Positions 1 to 7,577 of a DNA stretch of 28,846 bases are shown here, in pieces. Below the pieces are notes generated by a model that saw nothing but the letters and a program-made list of their open reading frames with translations, ran no database searches and was not told the DNA's origin. The position numbers were made by a program, and so were the translations under genes. Each line of letters opens with the position of its first letter. The first letter of the stretch is position 1. Source of the DNA: a virus; the IMG/VR virus record IMGVR_UViG_3300028129_000048, positions 1 to 28,846 of that record; one strand, 5' to 3'.

Positions 1-1082
1 AACTCTGGATTATAAACAGGATTCAATGATAATATAGGTCCAACTGCATTTGATTCTCTCATATCTAACATATCATCCATAAAGTCTGTTATTGAACACA
101 GACACAATGCATTGATAGTCATCATTATATACATTCTATTTAACTTTGGTTGTTCTAATAGTCTTTTACAATTACTTAACCACTTGTCATAATCTATGCC
201 ATCACGTATATATTCTGCTTGTATTCCAGTTGCTTCGCAACTTGTAAACATTTCAAACCGTGGCACATAATCTATCACATCTAATAATCTTTGGAATGTC
301 TTTTCTTTTTCTGGAACAAGATTTGAGTTTATAGCAAATCTCATATTCTTGCCACGTTCTGGATTATTCTTAAACCAATCAAACAATTTCCACACACTTG
401 GATGCATAATAGGTTCGCCACCTGTAATTCTTATAGCCTCTAGTGTATCTACCAATCCACCATCTGCTTCCCACCATTCCCAGAATGCAGAGATATATGG
501 GTTCTCTTCATCTGTGCGACCTGCACTTACTGTCCATTCGGCAGAATTTGAAAAATGTTCTCTTTCATCTGAAATGATATTGTCGTATGGTCCGTTGTCT
601 TTTATATCTTTCACCCATGTAGAACTAAATGAAGGATTACAATATGAACATGCAAAGTTACAGGCTTTGTCAAATGATATCTCTAGTGTTCTTAAGAAGG
701 TATCATCATCCCATTTCTTCAAAGGTATCTCATCTAAATCTTCGTCAGTGAACATTCGAGTCTTTAAAACTCGGTCAGATATTCTATCATGTCCTTCGTC
801 TTCGACTGCCCAGCATTTGTAACACTCTGGTGGTCTTTCGCCTTCAAGCATCATCTTACGCATTTTCTTTTTGTGCGAAGTGTTGTGTATTGCGGTTGGA
901 TTATCTTTTAACTCTTCAACATTTATATCATGTGAAGCGGGCAAGTGACAACTGACTGTCTGTCCGTGTCCTAACCATATAGTTGCATTATGCCATTTTG
1001 CGCCACAGAACGAAGAACTTTTAGGATCCATTACCCTAGTTCTATAATCTAAAAATGATTCTGTGTCTGGCTTTCTACTCAT
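1..1082 (-). CDS. Radical SAM protein with N-terminal Twitch/SPASM-like domain (3'-partial)
   Basis: The frame starts at ATG 1082 and stays open to the window edge, so the C-terminus is missing; about 360 codons are visible. The radical SAM signature CNFACSYC (Cys 141, 145, 148), which binds the 4Fe-4S cluster that cleaves S-adenosylmethionine, is followed by the GGEP motif at 221-224. Before the radical SAM core, residues 25-95 hold a second cysteine-rich block (C26, C45, C87, C90, ending GERPPECYKCW). It looks like a Twitch/SPASM auxiliary-cluster domain placed N-terminally, the arrangement of the family called N-terminal-Twitch radical SAM proteins. It is clearly paralogous to the next gene upstream (shared AEYIRDG, ELKDNP and GERP blocks) and overlaps its stop as ATGA, implying translational coupling. 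The shadow frame on the plus strand at 349-822 is not a gene. The substrate is unknown; related enzymes modify peptides or sugars. Confidence 0.9.
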   Translation of the reverse strand, partial: MSRKPDTESFLDYRTRVMDPKSSSFCGAKWHNATIWLGHGQTVSCHLPASHDINVEELKDNPTAIHNTSHKKKMRKMMLEGERPPECYKCWAVEDEGHDRISDRVLKTRMFTDEDLDEIPLKKWDDDTFLRTLEISFDKACNFACSYCNPSFSSTWVKDIKDNGPYDNIISDEREHFSNSAEWTVSAGRTDEENPYISAFWEWWEADGGLVDTLEAIRITGGEPIMHPSVWKLFDWFKNNPERGKNMRFAINSNLVPEKEKTFQRLLDVIDYVPRFEMFTSCEATGIQAEYIRDGIDYDKWLSNCKRLLEQPKLNRMYIMMTINALCLCSITDFMDDMLDMRESNAVGPILSLNPVYNPE

Positions 1083-2872
1083 GGTGCATATTTCTCTACA
1101 TACTCTTCTTTCGCTTCATTCCAGAACTCTGTAAATTCAGGAAATGTTTCTAAGAAATCAAATCCACGTCTCTTATCATATTGAGAAAAGAACTCATAAA
1201 ATCTAATTAGTCTATCACTTAGGTCATCATCACTTATTTCTATGCCTTGTTCTGCCCATGCTAAATCTCTTTGTAATTTTAATACTTCGTAATTTTTAAA
1301 ACCAAGAAAAGATTTTCCATATTCCTCGTCTGGTAAAACTTTTTCTTTCATGTAATCAATATTGTCTTGTATTATTTGTAACATATCTGCATCTGCTACT
1401 TGTATGTTAAACCAACTTGGGTCTCGCATGTAAGGAACGTCAAACCAGATTTTTTGTTGTAATACTTTATGTCCATTGTCTACTTGATATACATAACCAT
1501 ACTTTTCTCTGAGTTCTAGTATGTAATCTAAGAAACCACGTAGTGATGGAATACTCAACATATTAAATGTATTGATAAAGGTAACACTCACTCTACTTGT
1601 CTCAGAAAGAAGCCTATCAACGTTTGTCTTTAGTTTTTCCCAATCTAGTCCGTCTCGTATGTACTCTGCTTGTGGTCCTATACCATCAACACTGATAAAC
1701 ACACTAATATGTTTAACTGAAACATTTTCAAATAGATGTGTCCACTTATTCCATTGTTTGTCTTTTTCATAGTTGTTTAGATATAGAAAAGAATTATTAT
1801 CTGCATCTTCACAAGGACCAACACCTTTAAATTTCTGTTTAATCTCAGATGATGGAAGTGTATCTACATTTGGCTGTATCAGCCATGGGTCAACACCATG
1901 AAGTGTTTCTTCAATGATATACTGTTTCCATTCGTTCCATGAACTTCCATCTCCTGGGTCTACTGCATAAAATAAGACACTTCTTTTATTCGGTGGTGGT
2001 GTTTTAAATAACAAATCTTTGAAGTCTACTGGTATAACCGTAGGGTCATTCTCATCAATTACTGGCTTTTCTAATAGTTTTACTTTCTCAATAAACTTAT
2101 CAAACAACGCATCGTCAGGTGGACACATGTTTGTAGTCATTGAAACTTCTAAATCAGGATTTGGATTTTCTTTTATATAATCTAATACTTTGAATGTATT
2201 CTTGTCCATGAGAGGTTCACCACCTGTCATACGAAAAATCTTCAGATTAGGATACGTTTCTGGAAACCATTTCCAAAATGCTTCGATATACGGATTGTCT
2301 TTACGTGCAACTTCTAAAGGCATCAAGCCAATAGTTTTAAGTTCTTGTATATTGTTATGACCACCACCATCAGAAAATCTAAACGACCCATGTTGTTTGA
2401 TGTCATCTTCCCATGCTGTACTAAGATGAGGTGAACAATATGAACACTTAAAGTTGCATGCCTGATTGAAGTTTACTTCTACATAACGTGGCTTAATATC
2501 GTGGTCCCATGGTTGTTGTACAACTTCTTCCCATGCATCTTTTACCCACCATTCACTTGAACGATAATGTCTATCACTTAATGCATCTTTGTTTGCGTCT
2601 TCTACGTTCCAACAGTACTGACAACCTTTCGGTCTCTCACCATTTTTCATCTGCCTACGTTCTTCTAATTTGAATTTCGTATTATGAAGTGCGTTTGGAT
2701 TATCTTTCAACTCATCTAATGGAATAGGATGTGTTGGTGGATGATAACAACTGTGTGTTCGTCCTTGTGGTAGATGTAAACTAACTTGTAACCATTTCGC
2801 CATGCACATTGATGGCGATAACTTATTTAATTCTAGTTTGGTTACGTTAGCATCATCATCGTAATTAGCCAT
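1079..2872 (-). CDS. Radical SAM protein with N-terminal Twitch/SPASM-like domain
   Basis: 597 aa. The radical SAM motif CNFKCSYC (Cys 139, 143, 146) and GGEP (217-220) mark a SAM-cleaving 4Fe-4S enzyme. An N-terminal cysteine block (C23, C42, C84, C87) with the pattern GERPKGCQYCW resembles a Twitch/SPASM auxiliary iron-sulfur domain, here ahead of the catalytic barrel instead of behind it. It is a paralogue of the partial gene at the left edge but has about 115 extra residues (roughly 268-383) between the mid-barrel strands and the shared AEYIRDG block. The start at 2872 directly follows the TAA of the upstream glycosyltransferase-like gene, and its own TGA overlaps the next ATG. Such enzymes install radical-based modifications on peptides or carbohydrates. 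The glycosyltransferase neighbours point to a glycan or glycoprotein substrate, but this is inference. Confidence 0.9.
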   Translation of the reverse strand: MANYDDDANVTKLELNKLSPSMCMAKWLQVSLHLPQGRTHSCYHPPTHPIPLDELKDNPNALHNTKFKLEERRQMKNGERPKGCQYCWNVEDANKDALSDRHYRSSEWWVKDAWEEVVQQPWDHDIKPRYVEVNFNQACNFKCSYCSPHLSTAWEDDIKQHGSFRFSDGGGHNNIQELKTIGLMPLEVARKDNPYIEAFWKWFPETYPNLKIFRMTGGEPLMDKNTFKVLDYIKENPNPDLEVSMTTNMCPPDDALFDKFIEKVKLLEKPVIDENDPTVIPVDFKDLLFKTPPPNKRSVLFYAVDPGDGSSWNEWKQYIIEETLHGVDPWLIQPNVDTLPSSEIKQKFKGVGPCEDADNNSFLYLNNYEKDKQWNKWTHLFENVSVKHISVFISVDGIGPQAEYIRDGLDWEKLKTNVDRLLSETSRVSVTFINTFNMLSIPSLRGFLDYILELREKYGYVYQVDNGHKVLQQKIWFDVPYMRDPSWFNIQVADADMLQIIQDNIDYMKEKVLPDEEYGKSFLGFKNYEVLKLQRDLAWAEQGIEISDDDLSDRLIRFYEFFSQYDKRRGFDFLETFPEFTEFWNEAKEEYVEKYAP

Positions 2873-3859
2873 TTAGTGTCCGCTCCACCCGGTTTGCTTT
2901 TCTGTTGCTAATGGATTATTAACTCTTGGTGGATTATGATATGTTCTCTTCCAAAATATTGATAGTTCTGGTGTTGGGTCTACTAACTCCATACCTATCT
3001 TATCAGTAAGAATGTCACCAATACGTAAGCACTCATCAAATAGTTTATCATAATCCCATTCAACTCCAGTGCGGCTACATTTTTCATCACCGCCCTCACA
3101 TAGTGTTAGAATTTCTTCTTCAAAATAAGTTTTAAACCAATCAAAAGAAGAGATGTTTTCTAGTTTGTAATCTTCTACAAAGTTAACATCATAACATCCT
3201 AGTCTTGCACCAAAGCAAGCCCATATTCCATTCTCTACATCAGCACCGATATTGCACCATGTTATTAGTCTTTCATAGTTCTTCGGCCATATTCTTTTCT
3301 GAAAGTCTTCAACTGGAACTTGTTTGCCCTCATCTAGTGACATTTTAACACCCTCACGGTATCCCGCACGGAATGCCTGAAATGGTGAACCTGCGTTGAG
3401 TACTTGAGAATAAATGTTATTCATTTGAATATAGTTTAGGTCCCAACAGAAATCTACTTTCTTTGTTTCGTCTTCTGCGTTCTCATGTGTTTTCATTTCT
3501 AAAACTAAATCTACTGGCCAGCATTTGATACCGCCGTTACCGTATACTAAACCATTAACCATGTTCTTAGCACTCCAACTCACAATAGAGTTTTCTAAGT
3601 CTGTGCCTGCTGGAAATGTTATTTCTAGGTCAAAAAACTTCTCATCGACAATGTTGTCACCATCGATAGTAATAAATCTTTCTGTCTCACTTTGTCTCGC
3701 ACATTCTTTGTGTGCGTTGTCAAAACCTTTCACACCATCTACTCTTTTAGCAAATGGGAATTTCATTATTAGATTTGACCAATGTTCTTCTTTTGCTGGT
3801 TCATCGTAACTAATGTAGAATACATCTAAGTCACCAAGAACTACTTTTGTTTCTTTCAT
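2873..3859 (-). CDS. Glycosyltransferase-like protein (GT-A type, DGD motif)
   Basis: 328 aa from the ATG at 3859. That start is chosen because GGAGG lies five bases before it and because it overlaps the upstream TGA as ATGA. A GTG four codons earlier is in frame but would sit inside the ribosome-binding site. The N-terminal half contains a strand ending DVFYISYDEP and then TIDGDN (Asp66-Gly67-Asp68), the position of the metal- and nucleotide-sugar-binding DxD in GT-A glycosyltransferases. Proteins with this opening recur in marine T4-like phages, where they are usually annotated as glycosyltransferase or hypothetical. The C-terminal half (about 200-328) shows no motif I recognise. It is followed at once by the radical SAM gene (TAA abuts ATG). 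The donor and acceptor sugars cannot be read from sequence, and catalytic activity is not certain. Confidence 0.65.
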   Translation of the reverse strand: MKETKVVLGDLDVFYISYDEPAKEEHWSNLIMKFPFAKRVDGVKGFDNAHKECARQSETERFITIDGDNIVDEKFFDLEITFPAGTDLENSIVSWSAKNMVNGLVYGNGGIKCWPVDLVLEMKTHENAEDETKKVDFCWDLNYIQMNNIYSQVLNAGSPFQAFRAGYREGVKMSLDEGKQVPVEDFQKRIWPKNYERLITWCNIGADVENGIWACFGARLGCYDVNFVEDYKLENISSFDWFKTYFEEEILTLCEGGDEKCSRTGVEWDYDKLFDECLRIGDILTDKIGMELVDPTPELSIFWKRTYHNPPRVNNPLATEKQTGWSGH

Positions 3860-4428
3860 ACTTTCCTCCACGAATACTTGTCGAAATACTTCTGTGTATA
3901 TACACTTACGTTGTATTTATTATATGACAACTTAACATGTTTTCCAGCAGACAATAACTCTGAAAATGGTATCTCTATTGTCTTAATTAAGAACTCTGGT
4001 CTATCTTTATAGCAGATAAAGAACACATGGTCAGTCTTTCCAGCAACAGTTAAGAGTTGATTAGGGTCGATACCTATTGTATCTTTTAGTTTTTCATCTG
4101 CTTCAAATTGTATTCCCTCATCATCTAACGAAAGAATAATATCAGCATCTTCCTCAATCATAACTTTATGTAATTGGTTATCTTTGTTTCTTCTCTTAAT
4201 ATCTACTTTTGTTTTCACAATTTCGTATACGAGAGGATTACTTGTTCTACTGACTATATAATCAGAAAACTTATATGTGCCTTCAAGGAATGGCTTAATG
4301 TCTTCTATCTCAAACCATGCAAATAAATCTTTTGTATCTATTATTTTGTTTGTGATTTGTGAGATTTTACTAAAGGAGTCAAAGTAAACAGCACGACATG
4401 TATCTGTTTTGTTTATAAGACTTATCAT
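3856..4428 (-). CDS. Unknown protein in the glycosyltransferase/radical SAM operon
   Basis: 190 aa that I do not recognise. The start at ATG 4428 overlaps the upstream glycosyltransferase stop (ATGA), with a GAGG about ten bases upstream; the end overlaps the next start in the same way. There is no signal peptide, membrane segment, cysteine cluster or DxD motif. The composition is mixed, with acidic patches (EEDADIILSLDDEG) and a basic C-terminus (YFDKYSWRKV). Because it is locked between a glycosyltransferase and another glycosyltransferase-like gene by four-base overlaps, it probably acts with them, for example as an accessory subunit or a small binding protein. That role is inference from position only. 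Confidence 0.75.
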   Translation of the reverse strand: MISLINKTDTCRAVYFDSFSKISQITNKIIDTKDLFAWFEIEDIKPFLEGTYKFSDYIVSRTSNPLVYEIVKTKVDIKRRNKDNQLHKVMIEEDADIILSLDDEGIQFEADEKLKDTIGIDPNQLLTVAGKTDHVFFICYKDRPEFLIKTIEIPFSELLSAGKHVKLSYNKYNVSVYTQKYFDKYSWRKV

Positions 4429-5282
4429 AATACTGCATCCTCTAATTGTTTAATTTTACTTTCATCCATCCAATTCTTCTCTACATAATGTACAGGTAAT
4501 GTTTGAGTGAAATTACCAATCTTAACAGATAAATCATCACTCAGTTCACTAGTGATACTCTTTGTCCAGTTGTTTTGTATCTGATTTACAGGCACATTCT
4601 GTATCATACTTTTCATATGAACAAATGTAGGAACATCTTTAATATCGTAATCACATGTTTCTTCTTCAATATCTAACAGTTGAATGGCTAATGCATATGC
4701 TACATCGGCACTCATCCAGTCTTGTCCTGTACCTTTAAGAAATTTATCATAGTATACATTCCAGTGAACCATAATAAGTTCAACCATTCTAAAGAATTCA
4801 TGTGATAGACCAGAGTTCTTAAAGTAAGTGAAGTTACTATATACGTTTGGTAAGTTTAATTGAGTAAACTTTTTTCTATAGTAATCACTTGTTACGTCTT
4901 CATTTCTAAAAGTTTTAACATTAGTACAACACCAAACTTCTTTCTTAGTAAGATAGTCCCACCAATAGTCTACGCTACTAGTGAATATCATATCACAATC
5001 AAGTATGACTGTCTCATCATAAGGAGTCATATGTTGATACTTCCACTTATTATGTATCTTCCATTTGTCGCCTTTAGCATCGTCATTCCATGGAATATCA
5101 ACAATAGCATCAAACACTTTTTTATGTTTATCAGTTATTAATTTTTTGGTTGCTTCGTCAACGCACACACATAGATTGCTAATTTTTTGAGTTGCTCCAA
5201 GACTAAGAGCAAGTGCATAAGCCATTTCTAAGTAATCAATGTCTTCACTATTCTGTGCGATAGTTATATATCCTCTACTCAT
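4425..5282 (-). CDS. GT-A-like glycosyltransferase
   Basis: 285 aa. The N-terminus MSRGYITIAQN is the first beta strand of a nucleotide-sugar-binding fold, and DETVILDCDMIF carries a DxD-type motif (Asp95-Cys96-Asp97) for metal and sugar nucleotide. The overall pattern is like GT8 and related retaining families, but the subfamily is not certain. The next gene upstream, also a glycosyltransferase, opens with the same MSRG..(I/V).AQN sequence and has the same PYDET-hydrophobic-DxD block, so the two are paralogues. GGAG lies seven bases ahead of the start, and start and stop both overlap their neighbours by four bases (ATGA). The likely role is adding a sugar to a phage or host-surface acceptor, possibly the virion proteins encoded just upstream; the acceptor is inferred. 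Confidence 0.8.
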   Translation of the reverse strand: MSRGYITIAQNSEDIDYLEMAYALALSLGATQKISNLCVCVDEATKKLITDKHKKVFDAIVDIPWNDDAKGDKWKIHNKWKYQHMTPYDETVILDCDMIFTSSVDYWWDYLTKKEVWCCTNVKTFRNEDVTSDYYRKKFTQLNLPNVYSNFTYFKNSGLSHEFFRMVELIMVHWNVYYDKFLKGTGQDWMSADVAYALAIQLLDIEEETCDYDIKDVPTFVHMKSMIQNVPVNQIQNNWTKSITSELSDDLSVKIGNFTQTLPVHYVEKNWMDESKIKQLEDAVL

Positions 5283-6148
5283 TTGCTTTCTCCATGTAAT
5301 AAGAAATCATCTATAAATCTACTTACTGCTTTCTTATTCATAATATGTAAATCTGTACAGGTGAAACGTGATAGTAGATGGTCAGTAATTCTTTCAGCAT
5401 CTGCACAATACATAATAATATCATCATGTGAATTGACCCTAAAAATATCGTCAAGGTCAAAACTGTTATTCAGATAATCAATTGGTAATGATGGTACATC
5501 AAATGCAACACTACCATTCAGTATATGTAATGCCATAGAAAAGGCAAAGTCATTTCTGAATAGATTACCACTACAGTTATATAGGTAATAATAATACTTG
5601 TAATTATATTTTATATGACTTATGAGAGTGAATAGATTTTCGGCAAAATCAGATTTTTTAAAGTAAAATACTGTTGCCCAATACATAGGAATACTAAAGT
5701 TGTCAAGGTATGATATGTTATCTTTGTGTCTTTCAGATACATCTCTATACTTACAATTAATCATTACATCATTGGCACTGTTCCATACTTGGTCTAGTAC
5801 GTTGTTCATAATGAAGTAATCACTATCTATTACAAGAGTTTCATCATAAGGTGACAATTCATATACATCACTTCTACCCATGTTTCTAAACGAAGCATAT
5901 TCGGTATCACGTGTAGTATCTTTGAATAACCTTACATTGTCTGGTTGAAAAGTATCGCTAACTATTACGTTATCAAAATACTCATCAATTAGATTCTTTT
6001 CGGATTCTAGTGTTTCTGTGTTTGTAACTAAGCAAATCTCATCATAAAGAGATAGATGTTTTCTAACATAGCCAGCACAAGCACAGGCTTGTTTAGCATA
6101 GTTAACGTACCCATTATTCTGGGCAAATACTATAATGCCTCGACTCAT
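5279..6148 (-). CDS. GT-A-like glycosyltransferase (paralogue)
   Basis: 289 aa. It begins MSRGIIVFAQN, matching the downstream gene, and carries PYDETLVIDSD with the DxD motif at Asp108-Ser109-Asp110. The middle is very rich in Tyr and Asn, with a stretch near residues 175-190 of nearly all aromatic or basic residues, and the C-terminal half differs strongly from its partner, so donor or acceptor specificity has probably changed. The start at 6148 is one base after the TAA of the upstream small gene; its end overlaps the next ATG (ATGA). It is probably a soluble cytoplasmic enzyme, since I see no signal peptide or membrane segment. The exact sugar and acceptor are unknown. Confidence 0.78.
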   Translation of the reverse strand: MSRGIIVFAQNNGYVNYAKQACACAGYVRKHLSLYDEICLVTNTETLESEKNLIDEYFDNVIVSDTFQPDNVRLFKDTTRDTEYASFRNMGRSDVYELSPYDETLVIDSDYFIMNNVLDQVWNSANDVMINCKYRDVSERHKDNISYLDNFSIPMYWATVFYFKKSDFAENLFTLISHIKYNYKYYYYLYNCSGNLFRNDFAFSMALHILNGSVAFDVPSLPIDYLNNSFDLDDIFRVNSHDDIIMYCADAERITDHLLSRFTCTDLHIMNKKAVSRFIDDFLLHGESK

Positions 6149-6149
6149 A

Positions 6150-6524
6150 TTAAATCTCTAGTACTTTCTCTATTTTACGAGAACTTCTTAATTTCTGATA
6201 ATCATTGTAATAATCATTTACTACTTCGAAGTACAAACTTGAAACTTCAGTTAGAAACTTTTCGGTATCTTCGATATGAACAGGTATATCGTTCTTATCA
6301 AGTATTGATATTTCTGTTTTACCACTAGAAACAACAAAGTTCATAAAAGATATAAGTGACTGGTCTACTGTAAAAGAACCACCAGACGTACTATAACTTA
6401 ATAAGTTTTGTGTTTTTACTTTAAGATTGTTTTTGTTAATATTGAAGGTCTTCATTGTATTAGAAAAGTCTAGTGCTTTTTCTAGTCTCTGAACTGCTTC
6501 TTCTGTTGTTGTATTATCTACCAT
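6150..6524 (-). CDS. Small unknown protein, first gene of the enzyme operon
   Basis: 124 aa, start ATG 6524 with a clear AGGAG at 6533-6537. The N-terminal half is helix-prone (EEAVQRLEKALDFSNTMK). A central strand block (ISILDKNDIPVHIED) is followed by a helical tail (YFEVVNDYYNDYQKLRSSR). I have a general impression that proteins of this kind recur beside tail-fibre and glycosyltransferase genes in marine T4-like phages, but I cannot name a function. It is the first gene after a sigma70-like promoter at 6550-6578 and is followed after one base by the glycosyltransferase start, so it is probably co-transcribed with the whole enzyme operon. There are no cysteines, no signal peptide and no membrane segment. 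It could be an assembly or scaffold factor; that is speculation. Confidence 0.75.
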   Translation of the reverse strand: MVDNTTTEEAVQRLEKALDFSNTMKTFNINKNNLKVKTQNLLSYSTSGGSFTVDQSLISFMNFVVSSGKTEISILDKNDIPVHIEDTEKFLTEVSSLYFEVVNDYYNDYQKLRSSRKIEKVLEI

Positions 6525-6535
6525 AAATTATTCTC

Positions 6536-6558
6536 CTGTATTAGTACTAATAATACAG
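6536..6558. repeat. Perfect 8-bp inverted repeat over the promoter -10/+1
   Basis: CTGTATTA and TAATACAG form a perfect inverted repeat around a 7-base centre, and the centre itself holds the 10-bp palindrome TTAGTACTAA (6541-6550). The expected transcription start lies near 6543, so most of one arm would not be transcribed. The palindrome therefore looks more like a DNA operator over the -10/+1 region than an RNA hairpin. Confidence 0.55.
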
Positions 6559-6578
6559 TAATTTGGGGTAAAAGTCAA
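6550..6578 (-). promoter_or_regulatory. Sigma70-like promoter of the enzyme operon
   Basis: Read on the minus strand: TTGACT (6578-6573), a 17-base spacer, then TATTAT (6555-6550), followed by AGTACTAA (6548-6541). The match to the bacterial housekeeping consensus and the ideal spacing are seen directly. It is in the 57-base gap before the gene starting at 6524. A near-copy with the same AGTACTAA block precedes clpP. Confidence 0.75.
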
Positions 6579-6581
6579 TAG

Positions 6582-7553
6582 TTAAAGTTGAGAAAGTGGA
6601 AAATATGTAGGGCTAGTAATATTTACGCCATCTGGTGTGTCAGATGCAACGAATTCATCAACTGTTACTTGTAGATTACCAGCAACATAATCGCTTCCTA
6701 TCCATGTTCCAGAATAAGGTGGAGTAGACCAGTTGCCAGAATCAGCAACATGAGAATCGTCAAATCCTATTTTTATTTCTACATCTGAAGTTCCGCCAAG
6801 TCTTGCTGAAACATTTAGTTGGTTACCGGAATAATCACCTGTTCCACCTTTTGTGTATACTACTTGATAAGATGATGTGAGCATACTAAATCCATAGCCT
6901 TCTGTGCCTGCACCCGTAGATGCTTCAGTGATAGAATGCTTTATTTTAACAACAGCAATAGCATCTAGCATTGTTTTCCAGTCATTACTTTGAGCATGAG
7001 AATTGTCAATGGCAGAAAGAACCGAATCGATTCTTATTTCACCGCCAGAGTTAAAGAAGTGTCTACGAGCATTAGCATCTGAGTAACGCACTCTTGTTTC
7101 ATAATATATTTGATTAGCATTAGTCCATATAGGAGTACCTAAACTAGGGTCTACATATGTTTTTGCTGAAGATATTCTATTAGCGTTTGCAGTCATATAC
7201 ACTATAGCACTGTTAAGTTTATTACCTACTATATTTGCAATGTCTGTTTTAATAGATGAGATGACACTGTAAACGTCATCTATTGGCCAGTCAGCACTTG
7301 AGGTGCTAACTGGCGAAAATAAAGGTGTGCCTTGATGTCGGCCTGCATAGAACATTGAGGTCAAAAGTTCATCCCACAATGGTGTAGTAACTTCGTCTAC
7401 TGCATAGTTGACTACGAGATGATTTTGACCATATCCCGAATCTCCTGTTCCTATACCAACAATGTTGTTGATATCATCTGCAAAAGAGTTAAATAATTTA
7501 ACTAAATCCTGTTTTTGCGATAGTCCTGTTAAATAATAACTCTGTGGTGCCAT
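6582..7553 (-). CDS. Virion structural protein, tail-appendage-like (paralogue A)
   Basis: 323 aa, start ATG 7553 with GGGA about ten bases upstream. It is Ser/Thr/Gly/Asn-rich and predicted to be mostly beta strand after a short helical N-terminus, and it has no signal peptide, as expected for a virion component. It is paralogous to the next gene upstream: both have a FF..GGE(I/L)R block (here near residues 166-172) and a later DYS.N.L.VSA block followed by a strand and (D/V)(D/A)HVA. Its position downstream of the baseplate genes suggests a baseplate-distal or fibre component that may contact the host. It is the last structural gene before the promoter of the enzyme operon and is a plausible target of those enzymes. 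I cannot equate it with a named T4 protein. Confidence 0.7.
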   Translation of the reverse strand: MAPQSYYLTGLSQKQDLVKLFNSFADDINNIVGIGTGDSGYGQNHLVVNYAVDEVTTPLWDELLTSMFYAGRHQGTPLFSPVSTSSADWPIDDVYSVISSIKTDIANIVGNKLNSAIVYMTANANRISSAKTYVDPSLGTPIWTNANQIYYETRVRYSDANARRHFFNSGGEIRIDSVLSAIDNSHAQSNDWKTMLDAIAVVKIKHSITEASTGAGTEGYGFSMLTSSYQVVYTKGGTGDYSGNQLNVSARLGGTSDVEIKIGFDDSHVADSGNWSTPPYSGTWIGSDYVAGNLQVTVDEFVASDTPDGVNITSPTYFPLSQL

Positions 7554-7577
7554 TTACATCTTCCCACAACTTTTAGA

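Noticed and set aside
349-822. A 157-codon open frame on the plus strand
   Set aside because: It lies wholly inside the radical SAM gene on the opposite strand, which has clear motifs there; there is no ribosome-binding site and the translation has no domain-like pattern.
3857-3871. GTG at 3871 as the start of the DGD glycosyltransferase-like gene
   Set aside because: The GTG codon runs into the GGAGG that serves the ATG at 3859, and the ATG gives the ATGA overlap seen throughout the operon.
6525-6581. The inverted repeat at 6536-6558 as a transcription terminator
   Set aside because: The stem is AT-rich with no U-run after it, and it overlaps a well-formed promoter, so an operator is more likely.
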